Assembly: GCF_018917865.1 (NCBI RefSeq)
Contig: NZ_JAHLPM010000019.1
Location: 1-64,000, forward strand
From: Tissierella simiarum
Lineage (GTDB): Bacteria; Bacillota; Clostridia; Tissierellales; Tissierellaceae
Reading direction: 5' to 3'
Length of the DNA: 64,000 nt
Positions 34,588 to 44,105 of this stretch are shown piece by piece. The notes under the pieces are model-generated. The model was given only the letters and a program-made list of their open reading frames with translations. It was not told the DNA's origin and did no database searches. The translations under genes and the position numbers were made by a program. The number at the start of each line of letters is the position of its first letter. Positions within the stretch are counted from its first letter, which is position 1.

Positions 34588-34614
34588 AAATCCTCAGAAA
34601 GTACTGAGGGTTTT
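34588..34614 (+). terminator. Terminator of the recombinase operon
   Basis: AAAATCCTCAG pairs with CTGAGGGTTTT around AAAGTA, followed by ATTGTT. Confidence 0.65.
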
Positions 34615-35003
34615 ATTGTTGGTGTATTTGGTAGAAATAAATAGTTGAAATGTTTGAAAGAATTTAGCAAATAACACAATTCTGTGTTGAGAAATATTGG
34701 AAAATGTTATAAGATTGTAGTAACAATGTTGTTTATATCGTTATTATTTAATTGGGGTTATAATATGCCAAATGTTAATGAGTTTTTAGATATATCAAAG
34801 AATGGAATAAAGAGTTTTAATTCAGTAAGACCTTTTAATTAAGAAAGGTTACGAATAGAAGAGAATATCAAGAAATGATTACATTCTATTAGAAATACTG
34901 TTCCTTAATTGTGTTAATGTAATGAATGATAAGGTAATCACCATAGAAAAGCTTTCTTCATAGCGATAGAAGTACTGAATCGATAGATGGGAGGTAATGA
35001 TAT
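34615..35003. other. AT-rich intergenic region between the ICE end and the Qat operon
   Basis: No supported gene. A short frame from 34765 (MPNVNEFLDISKNGIKSFNS) ends after 25 codons and looks like a truncated start of a lost gene. The ICE-chromosome (or ICE-island) junction may lie near here. The Qat ribosome binding site (GGGAGGTAATG) is at 34988-34998. Confidence 0.5.
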
Positions 35004-36896
35004 ATGTGGTTAGATAGGGAGTCAGAGATTGATTTATTAGCATATAGCCCCTTTGCGGAATTGATAACTAATATAACGGCAAACGAACGACTTAACCCAC
35101 TGACAATAGGATTATTTGGTAGCTGGGGTGTTGGAAAATCAACATTATTAAAGCTTGTAGAAAAAAATATTAAAGAAATTGATCCAACTCGTAAAGACAT
35201 AGTGTGTGTTCCACTGAATTCTTGGATGTTTGAAGGTTATGATGATGCTAAAAGCGCTATTATGGAAAGTTTACTAAGGGCATTACTGGATAATCAACCA
35301 GCTTTTGAAAGATTAAAGGATAAAGTTAGAGCTTTAATAAACAGAATTGATTTTATAAGACTGGGTGCAACGACGATTAAGCATGGAATGCCTTTAGTGA
35401 TGAGTGCCATTAATCCATCTGTAGCTACTATTACTGCTGCACAGTATTTTTCAGAAGACAAACGCACAGAAATACTTGAAGATTTAAAAAAGGTTTGGAA
35501 AGGCAAAAAAGATGATGATACTACTACTGTGGAAAACATTAGGTTATTCAGAAAAGAATTTGAAGAATTAATTCTAGAGTCAAAAATTAAGAATTTAGTA
35601 GTGATGATTGATGATCTGGATCGTTGTACGCCAGAGAGAGTAATTGAAACACTTGAAGCAGTAAAATTGTTTTTATCTGTTCCTAGAACAACATTTATAA
35701 TTGCCGTTGACACACAAGTTATAAAATATTCTGTTGAAAAAAAATACCCTAAAATAAGTGAAGATACTATTAGATTTTCGGATAACTACATTGAGAAGAT
35801 CATTCAATTACCGATAAACATTCCCGAGTTATCAGAAACAGATGTTAAAAATTATTTATTGCTTTTAATTTGTGAATTATTTTTCGAACAAGGTAAAGAG
35901 ACATATAAAAAGAATATTGAGGAAAAAAACCAGCTAAGTATACTATTAAATAAAGTTAAAAAAGAAGCAGTTTTTATTAATGGTTCGAAAATAGATATTG
36001 ATTTTATTAAGAGTTCATTTGACAATTATGATAAAACACTTTTCAAAGATGGCAAACTTGAGGAATTTGAAAATACAATTAAAATAATTTCAGGAACAAG
36101 TGAAGTGATTTCAAGTACACTCAAGGGGAATCCGCGTCAGGCAAAACGATTTTTAAATACCTTCTTGATAAGAAAGAGCTTGGCTGAAATATATTATAAA
36201 GCAGATAAATCTTTTGACTATTCAATTTTAGCAAAACTTATGGCATTAGAATATATTGATGATAAGCTGTTTAAAGAATTATATAAATGGACTATAGGGA
36301 AGAACAAAACTCAAGCAGATATAAGCGAACTAAAGGCATTAACCGATATTGCATGCAATAATAAAGAGTTTCCAGAAGAATACCGTAAATGGTCAGATAA
36401 GAAGATTATCAAGTGGTTAAAATCAGATCCTATAGATCTATATAAAGGGGATTTGTCTAAATATTTCTATTTGACACGGGAATCCCTAGATATAAATGTT
36501 AGCATTTCTGACTCTTTAACTAAGGCTGAGCTAGAGATATTTAATAAAATTATTCAAGGGAAAAGAGCTGCAGGATTTAGTAAGTTAATTAAAGAATTAA
36601 AAGATAATTCAACTATAAAGTATACCAAAGTATTAGATGCTGTAATTGAAAAATTTCAAGATGAAATAACTATATTAGATAAGATACAATATGTATATAT
36701 TGACTATCCGGATTACAGGGTAGAAATAAAAGATAGTATCAAAAAATTTAAACCGTCTGATATTACTCCTGTTAATGCCATTTCTCTAAATGGAATGTAT
36801 CGTGTGGACCCAAGAGAATTTGAAGACGTGATTCAAGTACTTAGAGGAAAAGGAATTAGTGAAGAAGTACTCGCAATTATTTGCAAAAATGAATAA
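35004..36896 (+). CDS. qatA: QatA: KAP-family P-loop NTPase of the Qat defence system
   Basis: A 630-residue KAP NTPase. Walker A is GLFGSWGVGKSTLL (near residues 37-50), and Walker B MIDDLDRCTP (near 200-209) carries the KAP hallmark DDLDR. FIIAVD and NPRQAKRFLN are further family motifs. KAP NTPases act at or near membranes; in QatA the two membrane helices typical of KAP proteins are weak here (residues 128-148 are mildly hydrophobic). Followed by qatB, qatC and qatD in the canonical order, which makes the assignment firm. Confidence 0.9.
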   Translation: MWLDRESEIDLLAYSPFAELITNITANERLNPLTIGLFGSWGVGKSTLLKLVEKNIKEIDPTRKDIVCVPLNSWMFEGYDDAKSAIMESLLRALLDNQPAFERLKDKVRALINRIDFIRLGATTIKHGMPLVMSAINPSVATITAAQYFSEDKRTEILEDLKKVWKGKKDDDTTTVENIRLFRKEFEELILESKIKNLVVMIDDLDRCTPERVIETLEAVKLFLSVPRTTFIIAVDTQVIKYSVEKKYPKISEDTIRFSDNYIEKIIQLPINIPELSETDVKNYLLLLICELFFEQGKETYKKNIEEKNQLSILLNKVKKEAVFINGSKIDIDFIKSSFDNYDKTLFKDGKLEEFENTIKIISGTSEVISSTLKGNPRQAKRFLNTFLIRKSLAEIYYKADKSFDYSILAKLMALEYIDDKLFKELYKWTIGKNKTQADISELKALTDIACNNKEFPEEYRKWSDKKIIKWLKSDPIDLYKGDLSKYFYLTRESLDINVSISDSLTKAELEIFNKIIQGKRAAGFSKLIKELKDNSTIKYTKVLDAVIEKFQDEITILDKIQYVYIDYPDYRVEIKDSIKKFKPSDITPVNAISLNGMYRVDPREFEDVIQVLRGKGISEEVLAIICKNE

Positions 36897-36948
36897 AAGA
36901 ATTATTTTGCTATAGCAACAGCTAAAAGATAACTAAAGGGGGATAAAT

Positions 36949-37650
36949 ATGGGGACATCAAAAGGATATATTCCACCTAAAAATGCACAATGGAAACAAG
37001 CCAAAGGTGCAGTAACTAGAATGTTAGGAACTTCAAAGGGAAATGAAGGAACCAAAGAGGCAATTTCAAAGTATGCAGAAGCATATATGTCAACCCATCT
37101 AGCTAATAGTAATGTTACTATTGTTGCTGGTGGAGTTATGAATTTCTTAAACTCCATTAGTGTAAATGGAATAAATGCTACAGCTCAATTATTGGGGTTA
37201 GATTCACTCTTAAATAAATCGGGGAATGAACTTTACAAAGAAATTCTTGATTATTTTGCAAGAGATTTTTCTACTATAGATATGCAAATTATTAGAGACA
37301 GCTTATCCGAAACTTTTAAATATTTAGAAGTTGACACCTTTGAGGATTTTGGGAAAATAGCAAGTGATGAGTTCTTGATTAATTTTTTAATTGAATTTGC
37401 AGTAAAAAATTTTGAAGCATGCTTTGCTGAAAAAATTTTATCCAAATCGGATTTAGCCAATGACTATGATCAAATTATGGACGATGTAAGTAGCATAATT
37501 GAAAATAAAATTGTTACAGATAGTGTATTGGGAGAAACACTTCAACTAGATTATTTGAGTAAAGAAGGACAAGATTACATAATGTCTGTTTGTAGAGGCT
37601 GTTTTAATACTTTAAGCGTTATGGGGGATGGATATGAAAATTTGGATTAA
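36949..37650 (+). CDS. qatB: QatB
   Basis: This 233-residue helical protein begins MGTSKGYIPPKNAQWKQAKG, the typical QatB N-terminus with its GTS and P-W segments, and contains a glycine-containing ANSNVTIVAGGVMNFLNSI helix. The molecular role of QatB is not known. It overlaps the start of qatC by about 17 bases, so the two are translationally coupled. GGGGGAT precedes its ATG. Confidence 0.85.
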   Translation: MGTSKGYIPPKNAQWKQAKGAVTRMLGTSKGNEGTKEAISKYAEAYMSTHLANSNVTIVAGGVMNFLNSISVNGINATAQLLGLDSLLNKSGNELYKEILDYFARDFSTIDMQIIRDSLSETFKYLEVDTFEDFGKIASDEFLINFLIEFAVKNFEACFAEKILSKSDLANDYDQIMDDVSSIIENKIVTDSVLGETLQLDYLSKEGQDYIMSVCRGCFNTLSVMGDGYENLD

Positions 37651-39076
37651 TAAAACTACCGTTGAAAGTCCTTCAAAAGATTTTAATGAGGCAATTAGAT
37701 TTGATATGTTAGACGATGGAGCAAAATCAAATCTAAAAACAAACTTTGAAGAAATATGGAGAAGATTTGCAAATGATAAACTAGAATCTGTTTATGAGGA
37801 TCTACTTGTAATAGCTGCAAGTGTATATACAATTGATAAAAGAGTTCCTCGGTCGGGTACTTATTCAGGAGAAACCTATGATAATTGGACAAGAACTTTA
37901 GAGGTTTCAGTTCCGGTCATGGATATAGATAGATGGTTAGCAGTTAAAGATGATCTTGAAGAAATCTTACATTTCTTGAGTGGGGATGATTGGAACTTAT
38001 ATTTCCGAAGAACAGAACAACATTACCGCGATGTTCCCTATCGGAAAAAATATTCTATTATTAAAAATAAGTTTGATGGAGTTGCTCTGTTTTCAGGAGG
38101 ACTGGACTCTTTCTCAGGAGCAATTAAGTTACTTGAGAGTAATAAAAATATTTGTTTTATCGGATGCAGGGAATATTATGCGCTTACAAATAGGATAAAA
38201 GAATTATTTGAAATAATTCAAAGTGAATACCCAGAAAGAAATGTTGATATTATTGTGTTTAATGCAGATCCAGGATATCCAAGAAATATTGATGAAAATA
38301 TTAAGAAAAAATTCAGAGAAGATACAAGCAGAAGTCGTTCTTTTTTATTCCTCGCAGCAGCATTAGCAACAGCTTCCTTGATAGGAAATGAAGTTCCAGT
38401 ATATATACCTGAAAACGGATTTATTGGACTGAATATACCATTAACCCCAAGTCGCTTAGGTAGCTGCAGCACAAGAACAACACATATATATTTCTTGAAT
38501 CATTATAACAGTATTTTGAGAAAACTAGGAGTTAAACACAAGATAGAAAATTTCTTTGCTTTTAAAACAAAGGGTGAGATTGTTGATATAGTAAAGAAAT
38601 CCAATGCGTTTATACAGGGGGCGGGTCGAACTATTTCCTGTTCACATCCTATGCGTGGAATAAAAGGTGTTCCAGGCAGACCTAGAAATTGTGGTTACTG
38701 CTTTCCATGTTTAATACGCAGGGCATCGCTAAATAATATAGAAATCAATGATGAGTATCTAGACACTTTTATAGAAGATTATAAAATTAGTACTACATTT
38801 ATTAGAAACAGTAAATTTGCAGATCCGGATAATGGTAGGACCAAAGATTTAAAAGCTGTATTATTTGCACTTCATGAATACCTGAAAAATGGAAGTATTG
38901 ATTATTATGTAAATAAAATAATTAATTTAGGTGGGTTAGATCTAGATGATATACAACGGTTTGCGAGAGTATATATGAAATCCATGGAAGAAATAAAAAT
39001 AATGATAGAACAACAAGCTAATATGAATGGTATGGATTTATTAGAGTATATAAAAGTAGGTTTAAAAAATGAGTAA
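37634..39076 (+). CDS. qatC: QatC: QueC-like PP-loop enzyme
   Basis: This 480-residue protein has a PP-loop SGGLDSFSGAIKLLE (near residues 151-165) homologous to 7-cyano-7-deazaguanine synthase QueC, and a zinc-site cluster in ISCSHPM and NCGYCFPCLIRRASL (near 333-360). The N-terminal 140 residues and helical C-terminus are specific to QatC. It probably modifies a protein or nucleotide target with a nitrile-forming chemistry, as QueC relatives do. I chose the ATG at 37634 for its spacing to GGGGGATGG; an ATG two codons earlier is possible. It overlaps qatD by 8 bases. Confidence 0.9.
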   Translation: MKIWINKTTVESPSKDFNEAIRFDMLDDGAKSNLKTNFEEIWRRFANDKLESVYEDLLVIAASVYTIDKRVPRSGTYSGETYDNWTRTLEVSVPVMDIDRWLAVKDDLEEILHFLSGDDWNLYFRRTEQHYRDVPYRKKYSIIKNKFDGVALFSGGLDSFSGAIKLLESNKNICFIGCREYYALTNRIKELFEIIQSEYPERNVDIIVFNADPGYPRNIDENIKKKFREDTSRSRSFLFLAAALATASLIGNEVPVYIPENGFIGLNIPLTPSRLGSCSTRTTHIYFLNHYNSILRKLGVKHKIENFFAFKTKGEIVDIVKKSNAFIQGAGRTISCSHPMRGIKGVPGRPRNCGYCFPCLIRRASLNNIEINDEYLDTFIEDYKISTTFIRNSKFADPDNGRTKDLKAVLFALHEYLKNGSIDYYVNKIINLGGLDLDDIQRFARVYMKSMEEIKIMIEQQANMNGMDLLEYIKVGLKNE

Positions 39077-39794
39077 ATTGATAGATATGCATTTTCATTT
39101 AGATTTTTATCCTAATCATTTACAAATATATAACGGTATAAACAAGCTATGCCAACATACATTATGTGTAACAAATCAGCCTGAAATATTTGAATCTTGT
39201 GTGGACATATACTCAGTGACTAAATATATACAATTCGGTCTCGGCTATAATCCGCAGTGTATTAATGATGTTCCTTTTAATAAAAGTGCATTTTTAAGAA
39301 ATTTAAAACGAACAAAATATGTTGGCGAAGTAGGACTAGATTTTTCTCCAAAATTTTATTCAAATAAAGAAAAACAAATAAATATATTTGATTTTATCTG
39401 CGAGAATTCTATAGATAAAATTATGTCTGTACATTGTAAAAAAGCAGAAGAAGCATTGTACGAAATTTTAAGTCATCGAAAAAACTCAAAAGTAGTATTG
39501 CATTGGTATAGTGGCGATGAATTTTGGTTAGTAAAGTTTTTAGAACTTGGAGCGTATTTTTCAGTAAATGCAAATATGATCAATTCAGATAAAGGCAAAA
39601 AAATTATAAGTCGGATACCAATAGAAAGGTTACTAATAGAAAGTGATGGACCATTTACAAAGATTGATGGAAAAAAATATACTTTCGATAAGTTAGAAAA
39701 TGTATATATACTTTTGGGAACTTTATTTAATATGAATTTAGAGAAAACAAAGGCACAAATTTCTCAAAATTTCACATGGTTAGTTGAAAAGTGA
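39069..39794 (+). CDS. qatD: QatD: TatD-family metal-dependent hydrolase
   Basis: A 241-residue TatD-type hydrolase. Metal ligands appear in DMHFHLDFYPN (HxH, near residues 6-16), VGEVGLDFS (Glu), SVHCKKAE (His), VLHWYSGD (His) and IESDGPF (Asp). This completes the QatABCD set, which restricts phages in Enterobacteria. Its start overlaps qatC. No terminator is obvious before the next operon. Confidence 0.9.
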   Translation: MSKLIDMHFHLDFYPNHLQIYNGINKLCQHTLCVTNQPEIFESCVDIYSVTKYIQFGLGYNPQCINDVPFNKSAFLRNLKRTKYVGEVGLDFSPKFYSNKEKQINIFDFICENSIDKIMSVHCKKAEEALYEILSHRKNSKVVLHWYSGDEFWLVKFLELGAYFSVNANMINSDKGKKIISRIPIERLLIESDGPFTKIDGKKYTFDKLENVYILLGTLFNMNLEKTKAQISQNFTWLVEK

Positions 39795-39914
39795 AATTAT
39801 TAATTTTGATTGAGGAATTGCCTTGGTTGATAGAATACTACCATGTTTTATTTTCATATTATTTATAACTGAGTTACTTAGGAAGAGATTAAAAGTTTCT
39901 AGGATGGTGAAAAT

Positions 39915-40742
39915 TTGAAAATCAAAATTGATTTATGGAACAAAGTTATATTAGAAAAATTCTTTTGGTTTTTAACAGTAGTTAGTACTATATTATCGAT
40001 TGTTCTAATTGTTATAGATATTGATAAGGAAAATAAATTTAAAATTGGTATTTATGGGCTTATTATATTTGCGGTAGTATATCTAGGTATATGGGTTTAT
40101 GAAAATTTTCGTGATAATATCAAAATAAATATTAATAACTCACAACTACACATAAAGGTTGGGGATATATTCTCTGAAGAGGGTTTAAAAGTTATAGGGG
40201 TTAATGAATATTTTGATAATATTGTAGATAATGTTATTATTTCGGAATACTCTTTACATGGTCAGTATATTAAAAATCATTATAAAGATACCACTGATAT
40301 AGACAAAAGAATTGAAACAGATTTACATCTTATTGAATCAAAATCAGATTACAATGCTAAAAGGAAGATTGGGAAAAAACAGAAATACAAATTAGGAAGT
40401 ATTTTTGCTGATGGAGAATATCTTTTAACTGCATTTGCAAAATTTGATGATAAAAATAGAGCCTTTTTATATATGAATGATTACATAAATTTTTTGCTTA
40501 ATTTTTGGAATGAAATAGATATTATATATTCAGGAAGATCAGTAACTATCCCCTTGTTTGGATCAGGTATAACAAGATTCAAAGAATATGATCATATTTC
40601 AGACCAAGAACTTTTAGAGCTACTTATTTGGTCATTTAAACTAAGTAGAATAAAATTTAAATACCCTGCAAAAGCAACGATTGTTATACATAAAGATAAA
40701 GCTGATAAAATAAATTTTACTAAATTAAAGGAGTGGGAATAA
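39915..40742 (+). CDS. ThsA-like effector of type II Thoeris: membrane anchor plus macro-like domain
   Basis: A 275-residue protein with two N-terminal membrane segments (near residues 15-37 and 46-65) and a soluble domain of the DUF6430/macro type, with an LPLFGSGITR-like stretch (TIPLFGSGITRFKEYDHIS, near 212-230) as nucleotide-binding loop. In type II Thoeris this protein senses the TIR-made ADP-ribose-linked signal and disrupts the membrane. It starts at TTG behind AGGATGGTG. The neighbouring TIR-like gene overlaps its stop by one base. Confidence 0.8.
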   Translation: MKIKIDLWNKVILEKFFWFLTVVSTILSIVLIVIDIDKENKFKIGIYGLIIFAVVYLGIWVYENFRDNIKININNSQLHIKVGDIFSEEGLKVIGVNEYFDNIVDNVIISEYSLHGQYIKNHYKDTTDIDKRIETDLHLIESKSDYNAKRKIGKKQKYKLGSIFADGEYLLTAFAKFDDKNRAFLYMNDYINFLLNFWNEIDIIYSGRSVTIPLFGSGITRFKEYDHISDQELLELLIWSFKLSRIKFKYPAKATIVIHKDKADKINFTKLKEWE

Positions 40743-41308
40743 TGGCATATAGAAATGGCACTTATGTAGCATTTGATGGTAATGGTACTACAAATCCTAC
40801 TGAAGGAGATATGAAATATTATGGGCTGCTTCGAAAATGGAATAATTCAAATAAGTTTGAATTGACTTTTAGTGATAGCCATCTAAAAACTTATCAAGTT
40901 AAAGACAGTAGTTCAGTTAATACATTAAAATCTCGGTTATTAGAAAGAATGAAGAATTCTAAGAACATGCTCTTAATAATATCCGATGACACAAACTGGG
41001 ATAGAGGCATGTTGAATTATGAAATCGAAAAAGCTGTCGATTATTATAAGATTCCTTTAATTGTTGCATATACTGGATATAACTCAATTTTATATCCATC
41101 ATCACATAGAGAAAGATGGCCTAAAGCATTACTTGAAAGAATAGATAATGGAACAGCAAAATGTATACACATTCCATTTAAGGAAAGGGCAATTTCATCT
41201 GCTGTTTCCCAATTTAGCGTGAATAGTACTGGAGATGATATTTTAACGTCACCACTTACGACATATAAAAAAGAAGCGTATATAAATTGGGGATATATTG
41301 ATAAATAA
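40742..41308 (+). CDS. ThsB-like TIR-domain protein of Thoeris
   Basis: A 188-residue protein of the ThsB (DUF1863, MTH538-like) TIR family. It has NGTYVAFDG near the N-terminus, MLLIISDDTNWDRGMLNYEI (near residues 80-99) with the candidate catalytic glutamate in NYEIEKAV, and PLIVAYTGY. ThsB senses infection and makes an NAD-derived signal for ThsA. I chose the ATG at 40742, which overlaps the ThsA stop (TAATG) behind AAGGAG. It forms a complete two-gene Thoeris system with the preceding gene. Confidence 0.83.
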   Translation: MAYRNGTYVAFDGNGTTNPTEGDMKYYGLLRKWNNSNKFELTFSDSHLKTYQVKDSSSVNTLKSRLLERMKNSKNMLLIISDDTNWDRGMLNYEIEKAVDYYKIPLIVAYTGYNSILYPSSHRERWPKALLERIDNGTAKCIHIPFKERAISSAVSQFSVNSTGDDILTSPLTTYKKEAYINWGYIDK

Positions 41309-41683
41309 ATTATAAATCCGAGTAAAATTATTTAGACGTTGATTGTTTTGTAGAGTAAAGAATTACTCTTCAGATAAGAGAGTATACAATCTTTAGAAGA
41401 ATTTTTTAGCAGAGCATGTATATACGATATTAGAGTGAGTACAAGTAGAGAGACTAATCTATGGAAAAAACATGGAATGACATAATAAGCTAATGGTAGA
41501 AGGTTATATTGAAGCTGCAATGCAGACCAATATAACAGATAGCGCTTTAGGAACCAAGTTGACTTTTTTGCACTGGATTAAAGAAATATCTCTGATAGGG
41601 TGATGGGGATAATTGTAATGAGTATTTAGAAGTAAAAGAGTGTTACTGGTAGGCAAATGTAAATCAAGGTGGGAGGAAGAATA
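41309..41683. other. Gene-free spacer with possible gene remnant
   Basis: No supported gene in 375 bp. A short open frame at 41493-41603 (MVEGYIEAAMQTNITDSALG onward) lacks a ribosome binding site and upstream part; it could be the tail of a lost gene. Confidence 0.4.
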
Positions 41684-42532
41684 ATGTCAGAACGAGCATA
41701 CAGTCTAGAAAAAAGGGTTAGCATGACAGCTAAGAAGGCGAGTACATTAGCATACAAAAAGGAATTGAATGATAAGAGGGCGTTTATATGTTGCGATGAA
41801 AACTGTCAAATTGGGTTGACATGTTCAAATTGGGGAGTTCTAAATGGAAAAAAATATTATTTTAGACCTTCAAGTAATGATGAATTACATATTGTTGGGT
41901 GCACACAGATATCATCAGATGAAGAAAAGGCACAAATAGAACAGGAAAAGAGTTGTGCTAAAACTACGATAAATAAAAGTGGCATTATAAAAATGACAAA
42001 GTCTATTAACAAAGCAAGAACAGACATTGGTGTGCATCAAGAGGATGAAAATGTGCCAGTAAATAACTTACGCAAAAGAGTAGATGGAAAATCTGCTGGG
42101 ATTGGAAGGGAAAGTAGAAATCTCTATTCGTTAGCTAGCTTTGTGGACTTGTATAATGATGCAGAAATTAATCATATTAATAAAATTATTATGGTGGATA
42201 GTGAACTGCTAAGTTTAAATGAATTATTTGTTGATCTACAATCAAAAGTTGAACTTGATAAAAATAGAATATTTTATGGAAAAGCAACAATAAGTACAGG
42301 ATTCAGAGAAGGCATGTTACAGATTGATTTTGTTAATCGTGGAAATTTGCGTGTGTATTCTAATATAGATGCCGTAACTAAAAGAAGTAATGGGAAAATA
42401 GTAAAAAAATATCTTGACAAGAATCAGGAAGTCCATGTATACATACGTGGGAAAATTATATCAGATGGATTAAGAGAAAAATTTGTACCATATAATGATT
42501 CGGTTTATAAAGATTTATATTGCGTAGAATAA
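41684..42532 (+). CDS. Orphan cysteine-containing protein in the defence island (282 aa)
   Basis: I do not recognise this protein. The N-terminal half has AFICCDENCQIGLTCSNWG (near residues 31-49) and, 30 residues later, DELHIVGCTQIS, together a possible zinc site (C, C, C, H, C), as in the CoiA-like N-terminal domain. The C-terminal half is predicted beta-rich (RIFYGKATISTGFREGMLQI) and may be an OB-like or nuclease-like fold. The ATG at 41684 has GGGAGGAAG upstream. It stands alone between Thoeris and the restriction-modification genes. Confidence 0.6.
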   Translation: MSERAYSLEKRVSMTAKKASTLAYKKELNDKRAFICCDENCQIGLTCSNWGVLNGKKYYFRPSSNDELHIVGCTQISSDEEKAQIEQEKSCAKTTINKSGIIKMTKSINKARTDIGVHQEDENVPVNNLRKRVDGKSAGIGRESRNLYSLASFVDLYNDAEINHINKIIMVDSELLSLNELFVDLQSKVELDKNRIFYGKATISTGFREGMLQIDFVNRGNLRVYSNIDAVTKRSNGKIVKKYLDKNQEVHVYIRGKIISDGLREKFVPYNDSVYKDLYCVE

Positions 42533-42906
42533 AGGTATATTTTAATGGAGGGTTATTTCAGAAGTGTTTATTAATGATAGAATATTTAATAAATGGAGAA
42601 TATCAGATTTGTTAGATACGTAAGAGTATAACTATTATGCAGAATAATATGCTTGTTAAAAGTATGGAGTTTTATGAAACTGAATAGAGCAAAGTGGATC
42701 ATTTCTAGAGTGAGAATATTTTCTTATATGTAAAGATATACGATTCCATTTTAAATATGGTATTTTACAATTAAGAATATTATTTAAATAATCAAATCAA
42801 AGTATATGGTATTTTACGATTTGATCTATGCTTTAATCTGCTTGTACAATTACTTTTATTTTGATACACTTATTATGCATATTTTATCAAATTGGAGGTT
42901 GGTAAT
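42533..42906. other. Spacer with direct and inverted repeats before the endonuclease gene
   Basis: No gene. ATATGGTATTTTAC occurs twice (42755-42768 and 42804-42817), and ATCAAATC (42791-42798) pairs with GATTTGAT (42818-42825) around the second copy. These may be regulatory sites for the restriction gene. Confidence 0.4.
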
Positions 42907-44001
42907 ATGAGATTAAATCAAGAAAATGCTAAATCTGTTTTGTATAGAGCATATGACATAGCACAGAATTCTCACCTTGTAAACTGTCCCTTATCTGAGT
43001 TCTTTGATTTTGTATTGAATAATACGCATTTAACCTACAAGTACATATTGTTTACAGCTATTCTTGCTAAGGCTACAGATGAAAGTATTAATCCACTTTG
43101 CTTACAAGTAAAGTCTGAATTACCAGGAGCTTATGATGCTCGAAGCATCTGCCATAAAGTTATTGTTCCTTTTGAAATGGAAGTGCTTCAAAAAGCATTG
43201 GGGGGCTCTAATGAGCCATTTCTTAATAAACCCGCTCGTTTTCCTGAACTAAGTAAAAATAATGCAGTACGCAGAGGCAATGATCAAAGAATACTAAATG
43301 CACTTTGTGATTTTCTTCCTCAAATAACTAACGATGAGATTGCTTTTAATTGTCTCGTCTATATTCTACAAAAACTTATTGTTATGAGAGATGAAAAATT
43401 AAATCTTGTTAATTTTACTCTTGCTGATGGAAATAATTCTAAGGCTACACTTTATAAGTTCATCCTTAATTTACTTAAATCAAGTTTTGAAGGTGAAACA
43501 TTGACATTAGTTGTAGCAGGTCTGTATGCTCAATATTTAGCGTTGGATGCTTCCTATAAGGTAGAAGTTCATCCTGTTAATCAAAGTGGTGCTTCAGGTA
43601 GAGAAATTAGTGATCTAGATATATATTATAACAATAGTCTTTATATTGCTAATGAACTAAAGGACAAGCCCTACACTGAGTCAGACATCCGCCACGCTGC
43701 TGATAAAGTAATACAATCTGGAGGCACTCAATTGATATTCATAGATGGCTTGCATAGCTATTGTGAACCAACAATAAAACTTTCTATTGAAGAAGAGTAT
43801 CTTAAAAGAGGATTTCTGCTTGAAATTATTTCAGTGACTCACTTTGCGAAAACTATTATTACTTATACTATGGAAATTAATATAGAGTTGTTTGTAAAAT
43901 ATATTATAGAAATAGCACTTAATACAAAATTTAAGCAAGAAGCCATCTCTTATATTCTACAATCTGCAGAGGAGTTATTGGGGTTAACATTTAATTCTTA
44001 A
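42907..44001 (+). CDS. SacI-like type II restriction endonuclease (probable)
   Basis: This 364-residue protein resembles the SacI restriction endonuclease family by my recall of blocks such as FTAILAKATDESINPL, SELPGAYDARSICHKVIVPF, GGSNEPFLNKPARFPELS and YLALDASYKVEVHPVNQSGA. The segment VEVHPVNQSGASGREISDLD, then LYIANELKDKP, has the E/D-x-ELK arrangement expected for a PD-(D/E)xK site. A convergent C5-cytosine methyltransferase follows, which supports an RM system. If SacI-like, the site would be GAGCTC; not certain from sequence. The ATG at 42907 has GGAGGTTGG upstream. Confidence 0.62.
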   Translation: MRLNQENAKSVLYRAYDIAQNSHLVNCPLSEFFDFVLNNTHLTYKYILFTAILAKATDESINPLCLQVKSELPGAYDARSICHKVIVPFEMEVLQKALGGSNEPFLNKPARFPELSKNNAVRRGNDQRILNALCDFLPQITNDEIAFNCLVYILQKLIVMRDEKLNLVNFTLADGNNSKATLYKFILNLLKSSFEGETLTLVVAGLYAQYLALDASYKVEVHPVNQSGASGREISDLDIYYNNSLYIANELKDKPYTESDIRHAADKVIQSGGTQLIFIDGLHSYCEPTIKLSIEEEYLKRGFLLEIISVTHFAKTIITYTMEINIELFVKYIIEIALNTKFKQEAISYILQSAEELLGLTFNS

Positions 44002-44061
44002 TTAACTAAATGAATGGGATATTAAATGCAAATGAATTAGCAAAAGTAGAAAATTTTAATT

Positions 44062-44105
44062 AAAATATAACCAAGCAAGAGAGTAAAATTGCTTGGTTAT
44101 ATTTT
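44062..44105. terminator. Bidirectional terminator between the convergent RM genes
   Basis: A perfect 17-bp stem (AAAATATAACCAAGCAA with TTGCTTGGTTATATTTT) with a 10-base loop. The methyltransferase stop lies at its right edge. Confidence 0.85.

Noticed and set aside
41332-41520. Antisense 62-aa frame
   Set aside because: No ribosome binding site and no recognisable pattern; it sits in a decayed spacer.
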